Source: an uncultured Acetatifactor sp. (lineage in GTDB: Bacteria > Bacillota > Clostridia > Lachnospirales > Lachnospiraceae). Taken from it: DNA of 64,000 nucleotides. Shown one piece after another: positions 42,684 to 51,904 of the stretch. The stretch is from assembly GCA_910586215.1 (NCBI GenBank), contig CAJUGH010000004.1, forward strand, positions 62,001-126,000, in the 5' to 3' direction. Both the position numbers and the translations under genes were made by a program. Numbering within the stretch: the first letter of the stretch is position 1; every line of letters starts with the position of its first letter. Under the pieces are notes generated by a model that did no database searches, had not been told where the DNA came from, and worked only from the letters and a program-made list of their open reading frames with translations.

Positions 42684-43658
42684 TTACAGGGCCTCTCCCA
42701 CACTCTCCCGGATCAGGAATTCTCCTTCTATCCCGCCTTCCTGTGCCAGACCCTCCCATTTGGGATGTATCTTCCCCAGCAGGCTGTACATCATGCGCTG
42801 CCCCACTTCAAACCCTTTCATATCCAGGGTGGCCAGGGCCGGGTACATACTTTCCAGAAACGGGATCCCGTCACAGCCAACCAACGATATCTCTCTGGGC
42901 ACCCTGTATCCTGCCAGGCACAGCTGCCTGTAACATCCCAGCGCCATCAAGTCGTTGACGGCAAATACCGCCGTAAAAGGCTCCTTCCTGGCAAGCAGCT
43001 CCTGGGTGGCTTCCATCCCGGCCTGTTCGTCCGTATTCCCATCCTTCCTGCCGTTTATCACCAGTGCCTGACATACCGGCAGCCCTTCCTGCCGAAGCGC
43101 CTCCACAAAATAGTGATACCTGTAATGACCACTCCACTCTACAGGCATGCCGCTTAAGAAAGCGATCTTCTCATGTCCCTTCTCCTTCAGGCACCTCACC
43201 ATGTCGAAAATCGCCTTCCGGTAAGAAGGTGCCTCGCTTCCCCACAGATATGGCACTGACAGGTGATCCCCCACATATTTCTGGATATCGTGGCTTCCCA
43301 CTGCAAACAGGATCCCGTCCACCCCCCTGGAAGTCAGTTCCAGGAGACTTGCACGGTTGGACACATTTACTGCCAGGGAAGACACCAGATATCCGTACTG
43401 GGACGCAACAGACTGCACCCCTTCCGCAATCTGGCCGTAATAAGGATTCATCAGGTTGTCCACCAGCAGGGCCACATGCATGGTCTGCTTCATCACAAGG
43501 CTTCTGGCTATCAGATTGGGACGGTATCCCAGGGTACTGGCAGCTTCCAGTACCCGCTCCCTTACCTGGGGCGTCACCCGTTTCGTATTGTTCAACACAT
43601 AGGAGACGGTAGCTCCCGATACGCCTGCCATCCTGGCCACATCTTCCCTTGTACTCAT
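42684..43658 (-). CDS. LacI family transcription regulator
   Basis: 324 residues from ATG at 43658 (AAAGGAG seven bases upstream). N-terminal HTH (TREDVARMAGVSGATVSYVLNN) and hinge helix (NLIARSLVMKQT), then a sugar-binding periplasmic-protein-like core (VALLVDNLMNPYYGQIAEGV, AVFAVNDLMALGC, ISLVGCDGIPF). Likely represses genes for a sugar; no catabolic gene is directly adjacent, so its target is unclear. Confidence 0.93.
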   Translation of the reverse strand: MSTREDVARMAGVSGATVSYVLNNTKRVTPQVRERVLEAASTLGYRPNLIARSLVMKQTMHVALLVDNLMNPYYGQIAEGVQSVASQYGYLVSSLAVNVSNRASLLELTSRGVDGILFAVGSHDIQKYVGDHLSVPYLWGSEAPSYRKAIFDMVRCLKEKGHEKIAFLSGMPVEWSGHYRYHYFVEALRQEGLPVCQALVINGRKDGNTDEQAGMEATQELLARKEPFTAVFAVNDLMALGCYRQLCLAGYRVPREISLVGCDGIPFLESMYPALATLDMKGFEVGQRMMYSLLGKIHPKWEGLAQEGGIEGEFLIRESVGEAL

Positions 43659-43744
43659 AGGCGGCTCCTTTCTGTAACATGCAAGACCATTTTCAGCTTC
43701 CCCTGCAAAACACACTGGCTCCCTGCCCTTCATTCCCTTCATAT

Positions 43745-45010
43745 TTACTGACATGGTCCCCGGTAATTCCGCAGGACCCTTTTTACTACATCCCGTGCTG
43801 CCTTCCCCCCTCCATAAGTCATTCCGGTAAGATCCGTCCCAAAGGGTACTGCGTAAGGCCCGTCCGGATTCTCCTTCAACTGCCGGAATATATACCTGCG
43901 CCTGGCCGCACTTCCGGCGGCATCCGGATCCCCGCACCGTCTGCGCCAGGCCTCGTAGCCTTCCAGATAGCTCTCTGCCATCTCTTCCCAGGAGGAAAAC
44001 CTCTGCTGGATTACCTTCCCTGTCCTGGCAAATTCCTGGTCCATCTCCTCCCTGGTGATCATCTTCACCAGATACATCATTCCCACAAGCTGGTTGGCAC
44101 GGCATAGATCCCATCCTGCATATACAGTGTCCAGCTTCCCTGCATGCTCCTCCACCAGTTCATGGACGGTCCTAAGTCCCTCCTGTCTGTCATGGATGCC
44201 CCACTGCCCCCCCAGGGCCACATTTTTAAAATTGGCAACCACCTTCCGGCTGCCATGTGCACCCGTTACCAGGGGCCATCCCTCCAGCATGGGAAAAGAA
44301 TGCGCCCAGATGGCAAAGGTGGACGCACTGAAACATTCCAGGTCATTGCGCGGCAGCAGCGGATCCCGCTTCCAGAGCAGGGCTGGCGCAAACCGCCAGC
44401 GCCGTACCCCGATGATGCGGTAAGCCGCAACGCCTATGACAAAGACCCACACAGATGCCTTCCTGCCCAGTGCCCAGCCGTAATCCTCCTGCGTAAGCAC
44501 CGGCACGAAATCCCCATACATATCCACATAATGGTCCGTTACCGTCAAGGTCCTCTCATAGACCAACGCTTCCTGCGGGGGATCCCATTGGCGCCACACT
44601 CCCACAGGCATTCGGTACAGTCCCGCTTCCCCTGTTTCGCCTATGGCCTTCCTATTGATATGGGCAATTACCTTCTCACCACTGTCCAGGGTAATCCAGT
44701 GGTAGACCTGGTCACCGCTCCGGAATTTGTCATGGTTAACCGCAACACCTTTTACCAGCAGGGTAAAGGTTCCAAGCCGCTCCATGTCCCCTATGGACTG
44801 CGCCACCGGAATCTCCTCCCCTGCCACATTGCCCGTCTCCCCTTCCTCCAGGACAGCCGTTTTCTCATAGCCCCGGTAAAGCAATGGACCAAGGCCGAAC
44901 TCTATGCCAAGCACCAGGGCCAGATACACCGGAAGCAGCAAAAACATCCGATACATGCCGGTGCGGAATCCATATATGTTTTTATCTGATATCTTGTATC
45001 TTGCAGCCAT
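43745..45010 (-). CDS. Membrane protein with DUF1266 domain
   Basis: 421 residues. A cytoplasmic start, transmembrane helices at about 21-42 and 190-206 around an extracytoplasmic region, and a C-terminal cytoplasmic DUF1266 domain (CFSASTFAIWAH ... AGWDLCRANQLVGMMYLV ... SWEEMAESYLEGYEAW). Domain function unknown. It lies 86 bases upstream of the LacI-family gene on the same strand. Confidence 0.75.
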   Translation of the reverse strand: MAARYKISDKNIYGFRTGMYRMFLLLPVYLALVLGIEFGLGPLLYRGYEKTAVLEEGETGNVAGEEIPVAQSIGDMERLGTFTLLVKGVAVNHDKFRSGDQVYHWITLDSGEKVIAHINRKAIGETGEAGLYRMPVGVWRQWDPPQEALVYERTLTVTDHYVDMYGDFVPVLTQEDYGWALGRKASVWVFVIGVAAYRIIGVRRWRFAPALLWKRDPLLPRNDLECFSASTFAIWAHSFPMLEGWPLVTGAHGSRKVVANFKNVALGGQWGIHDRQEGLRTVHELVEEHAGKLDTVYAGWDLCRANQLVGMMYLVKMITREEMDQEFARTGKVIQQRFSSWEEMAESYLEGYEAWRRRCGDPDAAGSAARRRYIFRQLKENPDGPYAVPFGTDLTGMTYGGGKAARDVVKRVLRNYRGPCQ

Positions 45011-45117
45011 ATCTTCGTCCTTCCTATTATTATAGTAACATGGTGACAGTATTCCAGCAACAGAAAAATCCGGTTCCTTTTTTCATCCTGTAGAACAAAG
45101 GCCATCCAAAAGTTTCC

Positions 45118-45147
45118 AACATATTTTCATTTTCCAGGGTCATACTA
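45118..45147 (+). promoter_or_regulatory. Candidate sigma-G (forespore) promoter of the SASP gene
   Basis: AACATA (45118-45123), 17-base spacer, CATACTA (45141-45147). The -10 fits the CATnnTA forespore pattern. Transcription would start near 45154, just at the left arm of an inverted repeat. Confidence 0.5.
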
Positions 45148-45151
45148 AGAC

Positions 45152-45226
45152 CAAGATAAGTTGCAGCAAGCACAAACCTGCAAGGCCAAAAGGCATTCAA
45201 GGTAAGTGCGGGCAGCACTTATCTTG
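45152..45226 (+). repeat. Inverted repeat in the SASP leader
   Basis: CAAGATAAGT (45152-45161) and ACTTATCTTG (45217-45226) are exact inverse complements 55 bases apart, enclosing most of the predicted leader. It would fold at the very 5' end of the message. Confidence 0.6.
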
Positions 45227-45272
45227 AAGATAGAGAGAAAAAAGCGAAACACACAGATGGAGGTGAAAGAGA

Positions 45273-45473
45273 ATGTCCAGCAACAAGACAAATAAAGTAG
45301 AAGTTCCTGAAGCAAAGGCAGCAATGGATCGTTTCAAGACCGAGGTTGCATCTGAGCTTGGCGTGAACCTGAAGGAAGGTTACAACGGTGACCTGACTTC
45401 CCGCGAGGCCGGTTCCATTGGCGGCGAGATGGTTCGTCGTATGATCAAGAAGCAGGAAGAGCAGATGAAGTAA
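45273..45473 (+). CDS. Alpha/beta-type small acid-soluble spore protein
   Basis: 66 residues, normal length; GGAGGTGA precedes the ATG. The protease-cleavage block KTEVASELGV and the DNA-binding block LTSREAGSIGGEMVRRMI are both typical. It coats forespore DNA and protects it from UV and heat. Direct evidence that the organism makes spores. Confidence 0.97.
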   Translation: MSSNKTNKVEVPEAKAAMDRFKTEVASELGVNLKEGYNGDLTSREAGSIGGEMVRRMIKKQEEQMK

Positions 45474-45488
45474 GCTCTCCCCGCAGAC

Positions 45489-45525
45489 GAAAAAGGGGCT
45501 GTTGCAGATGCAGCAGCCTCTTTTT
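45489..45525 (+). terminator. Terminator of the SASP gene
   Basis: AGGGGCTGTTGC and GCAGCAGCCTCT form a stem with a 4-base loop, flanked by AAAAA and TTTTT. Confidence 0.85.
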
Positions 45526-45618
45526 ATGCACGCGGACAGACATTGCCCGTTGCGCAATGAGGGAAGTAGCCATGTTTACACGGCTGCGTGATGCTTTGCC
45601 ATTATACCGGACAACGGA

Positions 45619-46272
45619 TCAGTCCCCGAACACCGCCCTGTAATCTGCCTGGAACTTGGCAATCCCGGCATCCGTCAAGGGATGTTTCACCATCTGCTCA
45701 ATGACTGCATAGGGGACAGTGGCAATGTCTGCACCAGCCAGGGCACAGTCTGTCACATGAACAGGATTGCGTACACTTGCCGCTATGATCTGGGTATCCA
45801 GGTCTGTCACGGTAAAAATATCTGAGATCTCACGGATCAGGTCAACGCCTCTCTGGCTGATATCATCCAGGCGTCCCAGGAAGGGAGATACATAGGTAGC
45901 GCCTGCACGTGCTGCCAGAAGCGCCTGATTCGCGGTGAATACCAGGGTTACATTGGTCTTGATCCCTTCTGCGGACAGCACCTTACAGGCCTTCAGGCCC
46001 TCTACCGTCATAGGGATCTTCACCACCATATTGGGATGGATGGCTGCGATCTGCCTTCCTTCCCGGATCATACCCTCCGCATCTGCAGTGGTAGCCTTCA
46101 CTTCTCCACTGATGGGTCCGTCCACAATGGAGGCGATCTCCGCGATAACTTCCTCGAATACCCTGCCTTCCTTTGCAATCAAGGAAGGGTTGGTGGTCAC
46201 GCCACAGATCACTCCCATGTCATTTGCTTTTCTAATATCCTCCACTTTTGCTGTGTCAATAAAAAAACGCAT
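45619..46272 (-). CDS. Small transaldolase (TalC/fructose-6-phosphate aldolase family)
   Basis: 217 residues from ATG at 46272 (AAAGGAG upstream). Catalytic Schiff-base lysine in VVKIPMTVEGL, with GVTTNPSLI at the N-terminus and ATYVSPFLGRLDD as in the short transaldolase/FSA group. It moves a dihydroxyacetone unit between sugar phosphates in pentose metabolism. Family members can be transaldolases or F6P aldolases; length and motifs do not separate them here. Confidence 0.92.
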   Translation of the reverse strand: MRFFIDTAKVEDIRKANDMGVICGVTTNPSLIAKEGRVFEEVIAEIASIVDGPISGEVKATTADAEGMIREGRQIAAIHPNMVVKIPMTVEGLKACKVLSAEGIKTNVTLVFTANQALLAARAGATYVSPFLGRLDDISQRGVDLIREISDIFTVTDLDTQIIAASVRNPVHVTDCALAGADIATVPYAVIEQMVKHPLTDAGIAKFQADYRAVFGD

Positions 46273-46379
46273 ACGATATCTCCTTTTCTCCGATGTTTTT
46301 GTCTCACACAATATGTATACGGCTCTGTGCCCGGGCACATCAGTGATGTATTCCAGTATACCCAATTGCACCATAAAAC

Positions 46380-48368
46380 TCAATAGTTTTTGCAGGTACT
46401 TTTCCAAATATTTTTCTCACAGACAACGCTTTTCCTACTGGAAATGATTTTATGGAACTCCCTGTTTCCAGAGCCAGCCTTTTTGCCCAATCCCCCACCA
46501 GACTGGCAGACCCCCAAGGCTTTCACCAGACTCTGCATATCAGGGAACCGTCTCCCGGGCTGCCGCCTGGTACAGACTACCGCCACCTTCCACAGCCTGG
46601 CGCGGCATCTTCTCTCCTGGCGATATTTTTTCAAGGTTCCTCTCCATATATAGGTTTCCCTGGCCCTGTTCCCAATTACCGGCCTCTTATATCTGCTCCG
46701 CTTCCCCAGTCTCCAGATCCTGCCTGGAAGCTTTTGCCTGTCTCTGTCATGGGGCATTCCATCCTGCTGTCTGTCAGCCCGGAAACCATCCTGTCTCCCG
46801 CCAGATACCCCAAGCATGGCCCACAGAACCTGCCCCACCCCATATACGTCACTGGCAGGACTTACGCTTCCTGCCATTTCAAACTGCTCCGGCGCACCAA
46901 ATCCCGGCGTACCGGCCCTGGCCGCATCCCCTGTTTCCAGCAGGCAGGCGCATCCAAGATCCAGCAGCTTTACCTTTCCGTCCTGCCGGATCATGATGTT
47001 AGCTGGCTTGATATCCCGGAAAAGAACCGCATCCTTCATGGTGTGCAGGTATCGCAGCCCTTCTGCCAGTTCCAGTGCCACCTGGGCGGCTCTTTTGGCA
47101 GCAAGACGACCTTGACGTCCCAGAAGTACATCCAGGCTGCTGCCAGGCACATATTCCATGGCCAGGCAGCTTCTGTCTCCTTCCTGCCAGCATTCCTTGT
47201 ATGCCACAAACAAAGGATGTTCCAGTCTCTGCAGCAGTCTCCCTTCCCTCTCCACCAGTTCTTTCCGGGAACTGACCTTGCAGGCCACATCCTCTCCGTC
47301 CCCTCTCCGTCTGGCAAGATAGACCCTGGAAAAAGCTCCCTGTCCCAGGAAACGGCACACCCTGTATCCGCGGCGCTCCAGAAACGCCCTGTCCTCCTTC
47401 TGGTACGCTCCAGACCAAGTGTCTCTTGGTCTGGCCTGTGCATGGATGCATGACGATCCTGCTCCTGCCAGACCTCTCCTCAAAGTCCTCCTTTTTGTCT
47501 CCCTTTTACACACCCTCTCCTTTTCCCGGCCTTCCGGTTCCGCAAATGTTCCTTTCCCCGGTCTCAGATACAGCAGCACAGCTCCCATATCCGTTTCACC
47601 CATTGCTGCCACACAGCTTCCCAGTTCCTCCAGACGGCGCTTTGCCTGCTCCTGTGTCCATACCTCTCCCACGGACAGACATCCGCTTCCATTTTCTCCA
47701 GCCGCTGCCCTTCCAAAAGATTCTGTGGCAAGCAGAAGCCCTGCGTTGTGTTCTAACATCCCCCTTTGCAGATACAGTTTTCCCTGATCCTGCATTTCCT
47801 CATCTGTCTCCTGCTTCACACGATGTGGTATCCCTTCCAGATGCCCTGGTATCTCCGGATGTCCCTTGCCACAATCCGGCGTAATCTTATGGGCATGTCC
47901 TCTGCCGAATCCCATATTCAGCAAATGGATTTCCACCAGTCCTCTTGAAAACAACAGCACATGCTCCCCCACCCCCAGGAAACCAGCTGCATCAATGTTC
48001 CCATCCCAGTTCCCATTGACCCCGCTCCCTGAAAGTTCGCTGAAGATTTCGTCCATCAGGGAAAGCAGTTCCTTCTCCAGTCTCGCAAGCCACCTCTCTG
48101 GCTGGCAAGCCATTTTACGCCAGGGCAGGTTCCGCTGCCATTGCAGCATTCGCCCTGTCAGATAGGCCCCTGCTCTTTCGGCGCCCCTGCCACCCCCCAG
48201 ACACGCAAAGCACAAGGGAATCCCTTTCCAACTGTACTGTACCAGAACCAGGGAATTCCGGTTGCCCAGGCTGCCCTCCTTCGGACTTGCACTGCTACAC
48301 GCTGCCTGCTCCTGCCCCTGGATATCCCGTTCCTTCTGTTGCCAGTAAAACCCCATAACATACTTCAT
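46380..48368 (-). CDS. Degenerate PP2C-like domain fused to a Ser/Thr protein kinase
   Basis: 662 residues. Residues about 35-280 follow the PP2C order but lack metal ligands: CLGGGRGAERAG replaces the CDGmGG motif, NMGFGRG replaces GDSR, and ETDMGAVLL replaces the DN site. Kinase domain about 336-620: glycine loop LGQGAFSRVYL, lysine in VACKVSS, catalytic loop FRDIKPANIM (Phe for His), metal loop DLG, then GAPEQ and a Cys/Arg-rich stretch (RQERRCRARLWK) before the last helix. No clear transmembrane helix. The start lies nine bases after the stop of the upstream lipoprotein gene without its own strong ribosome site, so translation is coupled. Likely a signalling kinase with a regulatory pseudophosphatase. 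Confidence 0.82.
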   Translation of the reverse strand: MKYVMGFYWQQKERDIQGQEQAACSSASPKEGSLGNRNSLVLVQYSWKGIPLCFACLGGGRGAERAGAYLTGRMLQWQRNLPWRKMACQPERWLARLEKELLSLMDEIFSELSGSGVNGNWDGNIDAAGFLGVGEHVLLFSRGLVEIHLLNMGFGRGHAHKITPDCGKGHPEIPGHLEGIPHRVKQETDEEMQDQGKLYLQRGMLEHNAGLLLATESFGRAAAGENGSGCLSVGEVWTQEQAKRRLEELGSCVAAMGETDMGAVLLYLRPGKGTFAEPEGREKERVCKRETKRRTLRRGLAGAGSSCIHAQARPRDTWSGAYQKEDRAFLERRGYRVCRFLGQGAFSRVYLARRRGDGEDVACKVSSRKELVEREGRLLQRLEHPLFVAYKECWQEGDRSCLAMEYVPGSSLDVLLGRQGRLAAKRAAQVALELAEGLRYLHTMKDAVLFRDIKPANIMIRQDGKVKLLDLGCACLLETGDAARAGTPGFGAPEQFEMAGSVSPASDVYGVGQVLWAMLGVSGGRQDGFRADRQQDGMPHDRDRQKLPGRIWRLGKRSRYKRPVIGNRARETYIWRGTLKKYRQERRCRARLWKVAVVCTRRQPGRRFPDMQSLVKALGVCQSGGGLGKKAGSGNREFHKIISSRKSVVCEKNIWKSTCKNY

Positions 48369-48379
48369 AGACCGATCCG

Positions 48380-49315
48380 TCAGTCTCCCTCAGAATAAAT
48401 AACAGGAATACTGATATCTACTGTGTCCACCTCCTCGAAATCTTTCTGGATTGTCATAATGAAAGAAATATTCCTGCTGTCTGCTCCTGACTCATGGAGC
48501 GCAACCAGATCTGCCCTCTCAAAATTAGCGCTAAACTCCAGCGGATCTGCCGCCTCAACATTATTTCCCTCATGCTCATACAGCATTTCACCATTCACAC
48601 ATATATTATCAAATTTCAAACCAAGCACATCAAAATCCGTCTCCCCGGTACTTTCACAATACACTGCCATCCCGTCATTATTCGTAATATATGCATTCCT
48701 CACATACTCACATATTGTCTGACCAGGCACTATAATACGCAAACCGTTTCCATTATATATTTCCATTTCTTCTACAACAGATTTACGTGTTATTGTCTCC
48801 GGCGTTATATCCTCAGACGCAATCTCCCGTGTCTGAAAGGTTAACAAAAGAGTCTCTCCTTCATCCCCGCTGTCACCGGTCTCCCTGGCAGTGGCCTCCA
48901 GGACAATTTCTGCACAGCCCTCCATTGACTCGTCTATAAACACCGTTTCCTCGTAGACATCCCCCGCTTTCACTTTTGGAGACCAATAATCCGGGAACCA
49001 CAACTCGTCTGACACCGGCTTCCCATCCAGAGAAAGCTTCTGCCAATTGACCTGGATCTCCATGTTCTCAGACACATTCGCAACTTTCAGGTATAATTTC
49101 GTCCGCCCAGAATCAAGTTCCATCCTGTCTGCAGTCACATCCAGCGCCTCAGCGCAGGATGTCTTCGCCTCTTCCCGGCTTTTCGTATCTTCCACTTTAT
49201 CCGCTGGTTCCATAGAAACCACATCCGCCGCATTATCCCCGGAACATCCTGCCATGCCCGCTGCCAGCATAATCGTCAGCAGGGATATTCCTTTTTCCAC
49301 TTCTTCATTGTACAT
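48380..49315 (-). CDS. Lipoprotein, unknown family, paired with the kinase gene
   Basis: 311 residues. The hydrophobic stretch GISLLTIMLAAGMAGC ends in a lipobox with Cys24. An acidic spacer (DKVEDTKSREEAKTS) precedes two domain-like halves with beta-strand repeats (TKLYLKVANVSENMEIQVNW; VYEETVFIDESMEGCAEIVLEA; ANFERADLVALHES). The ATG at 49315 is only three to four bases from GGAGG. A second ATG in another frame (MKKWKKEYPC, then stop) is better placed and looks more like a signal-peptide start; adding one A to the A5 run would give MKKWKKGISLL. A frameshift, sequencing error or slippage is possible. The kinase gene follows 12 bases later. Confidence 0.8.
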   Translation of the reverse strand: MYNEEVEKGISLLTIMLAAGMAGCSGDNAADVVSMEPADKVEDTKSREEAKTSCAEALDVTADRMELDSGRTKLYLKVANVSENMEIQVNWQKLSLDGKPVSDELWFPDYWSPKVKAGDVYEETVFIDESMEGCAEIVLEATARETGDSGDEGETLLLTFQTREIASEDITPETITRKSVVEEMEIYNGNGLRIIVPGQTICEYVRNAYITNNDGMAVYCESTGETDFDVLGLKFDNICVNGEMLYEHEGNNVEAADPLEFSANFERADLVALHESGADSRNISFIMTIQKDFEEVDTVDISIPVIYSEGD

Positions 49316-49514
49316 TTTCCTCCTTTTCTACATGTCTGTCAGCCATCTCCCGCATGAACATACTGTGTCCGGATTCTATCTGCCACTGTTTTGCCCACCA
49401 CAAAAAGCACTAAAATACCGCCACACATTTTCTATTTTATCTGGTTATGACATTGAATCCCCGTCAGATCACAGATCATCTAGATTTTCCTTCTGATACA
49501 TAGACATGTTTTTG

Positions 49515-49549
49515 TATAAATAGAATAGCACTTCTGAACATATTGTCAA
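49515..49549 (-). promoter_or_regulatory. Promoter of the lipoprotein-kinase operon
   Basis: On the minus strand TTGACA (49549-49544), 16-base spacer, TATTCT (49527-49522) followed by ATTTATA. The 17 bases at 49515-49531 are identical to 9555-9571. The other sequence of 49316-49672 holds a short inverted repeat near rseP and no gene. Confidence 0.65.
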
Positions 49550-49628
49550 TACCTGGACTTCTTTTTATGTCTTTTTATACCCAGAAGCTGCCAGGCCTCT
49601 ACATACCACCCAGCGCCAGTATTCCCAC

Positions 49629-49657
49629 AAGCAGCAGCACGTCACCGGCTGCTGCTT
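49629..49657. repeat. Inverted repeat after rseP
   Basis: AAGCAGCAGC and GCTGCTGCTT (10 bp) around a 9-base loop. No T-run on the minus-strand side, so at best a weak terminator or transcript end stabiliser. Confidence 0.55.
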
Positions 49658-49672
49658 TCCTTCTGCTCTACA

Positions 49673-50743
49673 TTATTTTGCGAATATATTCACCAGGTCA
49701 TTGAAGAAGATCACCACCATCAGCACCATGAAGAACATCAGTCCTATAAAATGGACCATGCCCTCCTTCTCCGGCGGCACCGGCTTGCCCCGGATCACCT
49801 CCAGCAACAGGAACACCAGCCTGCCTCCATCCAGGGCCGGCACCGGCAGTAGGTTCAGGATCCCTAAGTTCACGGACAGCAACAGGGTGATATTCAGCAT
49901 ATTCAGCACCACACTCTGCCATCCATATTCCTTGGCCTGGTCATACGTCTTGCCCACCACGTTCACGGCGATTCCCACCGGTCCTGCCACATCCTGCCTG
50001 CCCACCCGGCCCTGGAAGAGCATGCCCAGGCTCTTATAGGTGCTCTTCACGGAATAGCGGATCTGATACCAGGCATATTTGAAGGTATCCAGTCCCTTGG
50101 GCACAATGGCATCCTCCCCGCTGTTCAGGATACCCAGCAGGTATCTTCCTTCTGCCTCGTCATACTGGGGCATCAGTGTGGTAGTGTGCTTCTGCCCGTC
50201 CCTCTCATACGTCACTTCCACATCTCCACCACGGTAACTGGTCATCATATACAGACTTATCTCATCGTACAGATATATCTTCTCCCCGTCCAGTGACAGG
50301 ATGACATCACCTCCCTGGAGCCCCGCCGTCTGTGCCCCGCCGCCCTCTGACACCTGGGAGATGGTTGGCATCCGGATCACCATGGACATATTCACCATAA
50401 TAAAGGCAATCACAAATGCCAGGATAAAATTGAAAACAGGGCCTGCCACCACAGTGGAGATCCTGCCCCAGACGCTGGCCCGCAGGAAAGATCCCTCTCC
50501 CGGTTCCTCCCCTTCCTTCTGGGCCAGTCCGTCCTCCCCCTCGAACATGCAGGCACCGCCAATGGGGAATACCTTCAGGGAATATTTTGTACCTCCCTTT
50601 TTCACGGAGCAAATGTTCGGTCCCATTCCCACGGCAAATTCCACCACATGGATACCATTGGCTTTCGCCAGGAGAAAATGTCCGAACTCATGGGCTATTA
50701 CCACCACCCCGAATATGAGGATAAATAAAATCACTGTCATCAT
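49673..50743 (-). CDS. rseP: Site-2 intramembrane metalloprotease RseP
   Basis: 356 residues. Zinc motif HEFGH in VVVIAHEFGHFLLAK in the first helix, one PDZ domain (about 105-175, QTAGLQGGDVILSLDG), and the second zinc-ligand motif LNLLPVPALDGGRL near 305. It cuts membrane-bound regulators such as anti-sigma factors. ATGA overlap with dxr. The ECF anti-sigma in this window is a possible but untested substrate. Confidence 0.97.
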   Translation of the reverse strand: MMTVILFILIFGVVVIAHEFGHFLLAKANGIHVVEFAVGMGPNICSVKKGGTKYSLKVFPIGGACMFEGEDGLAQKEGEEPGEGSFLRASVWGRISTVVAGPVFNFILAFVIAFIMVNMSMVIRMPTISQVSEGGGAQTAGLQGGDVILSLDGEKIYLYDEISLYMMTSYRGGDVEVTYERDGQKHTTTLMPQYDEAEGRYLLGILNSGEDAIVPKGLDTFKYAWYQIRYSVKSTYKSLGMLFQGRVGRQDVAGPVGIAVNVVGKTYDQAKEYGWQSVVLNMLNITLLLSVNLGILNLLPVPALDGGRLVFLLLEVIRGKPVPPEKEGMVHFIGLMFFMVLMVVIFFNDLVNIFAK

Positions 50744-51891
50744 TTCCTGCTGATCCTTCCTGCTATATATTCATACGTCTCCTGTTCTGCCGCCAGGATG
50801 TCCTCCACCCCTGCCTCCTGCAGAACCTGGTGGTGTGCCATGGCTTCTGCAATCAGTTCCGGTATCTGCAGATAGGAGATCTCCCTGTCCAGGAACAATG
50901 CCACCGCCCTCTCATTGGCCGCATTGTATACCGTTGGCATGGTTCCTCCCAGGGAAGCTGCCTCATAGGCCAGCCGCAGTCCCTGGAAGGTCTCCAGGTC
51001 CGGCTGCTCAAATGTCATCTGGCCCAGGGCAAAAAAGTCAACCCGTTCCCCTGTCATAGGTCTCCTGTCCGGGTAGAACAGTGCATACTGAATGGGCAGT
51101 TTCATATCGGGAACCCCCATCTGTGCCATGATTGCCCCGTCTACAAACTGGACAGCCGAATGGAGGATGCTCTGGGGATGCACCAATACCTGGATCCTGT
51201 CAAGCCCTACCCCAAACAGCCACCTGGCTTCCATAACCTCCAACCCCTTATTCACCAGTGTGGAGGAATCTATGGTAATCTTCCTTCCCATGGCCCAGTT
51301 GGGGTGTCTTAAGGCATCTTCCACCTGGACATGTTCCAGGTCCCCCCTGGTCCGGCCCCGGAAAGGCCCTCCCGAAGCAGTCAGCAGTATCTTCTCGATT
51401 TTATCTGCCGGTTCCCCGTTCAAGGACTGGAATATGGCACTGTGTTCGCTGTCCACTGGCAGGATGGACACCCTGTATTCCCTGGCCAGGGGCATAATGA
51501 TGTGTCCTGCCGTGACCAACGTCTCCTTATTGGCCAGGGCAATATCCTTTCCCGCCTGGATGGCGGCAATTGTGGGCCTGATACCAATCATGCCCACAAT
51601 TGCCGTCACCAATACCTGGCTTCCTGGCCAGGTTGCTATTTCCAGGAGTCCTTCCATGCCAGACACAATCTTCACGTCCAGGTCAGCCACCCTCTCCCGC
51701 AGGTCCCTGGCTGCCTCTTCCCTCCACATACCGGCTACCTCAGGGTGAAATTCCCGGATCTGGGCTTCCATTTTCTCCACACGGTTTCCTGCTGCCAGGG
51801 CAATAACCTGCAGATCCGGGTTGCTTTGCACTACCTCTAGTGTCTGGGTTCCGATGGAACCAGTGGATCCTAATATCGCAATCTTTTTCAT
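50740..51891 (-). CDS. dxr: 1-deoxy-D-xylulose 5-phosphate reductoisomerase
   Basis: 383 residues from ATG at 51891 (GGGAGACGG six bases upstream), the usual length. NADPH motif GSTGSIGTQTL, metal/substrate site PVDSEHSAIFQSL and SSSTLVNKG..VMEARWLFG are intact. Second step of the MEP isoprenoid pathway, feeding the undecaprenyl carrier made by uppS. Confidence 0.97.
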   Translation of the reverse strand: MKKIAILGSTGSIGTQTLEVVQSNPDLQVIALAAGNRVEKMEAQIREFHPEVAGMWREEAARDLRERVADLDVKIVSGMEGLLEIATWPGSQVLVTAIVGMIGIRPTIAAIQAGKDIALANKETLVTAGHIIMPLAREYRVSILPVDSEHSAIFQSLNGEPADKIEKILLTASGGPFRGRTRGDLEHVQVEDALRHPNWAMGRKITIDSSTLVNKGLEVMEARWLFGVGLDRIQVLVHPQSILHSAVQFVDGAIMAQMGVPDMKLPIQYALFYPDRRPMTGERVDFFALGQMTFEQPDLETFQGLRLAYEAASLGGTMPTVYNAANERAVALFLDREISYLQIPELIAEAMAHHQVLQEAGVEDILAAEQETYEYIAGRISRK

Positions 51892-51904
51892 ACCGTCTCC
51901 CATC

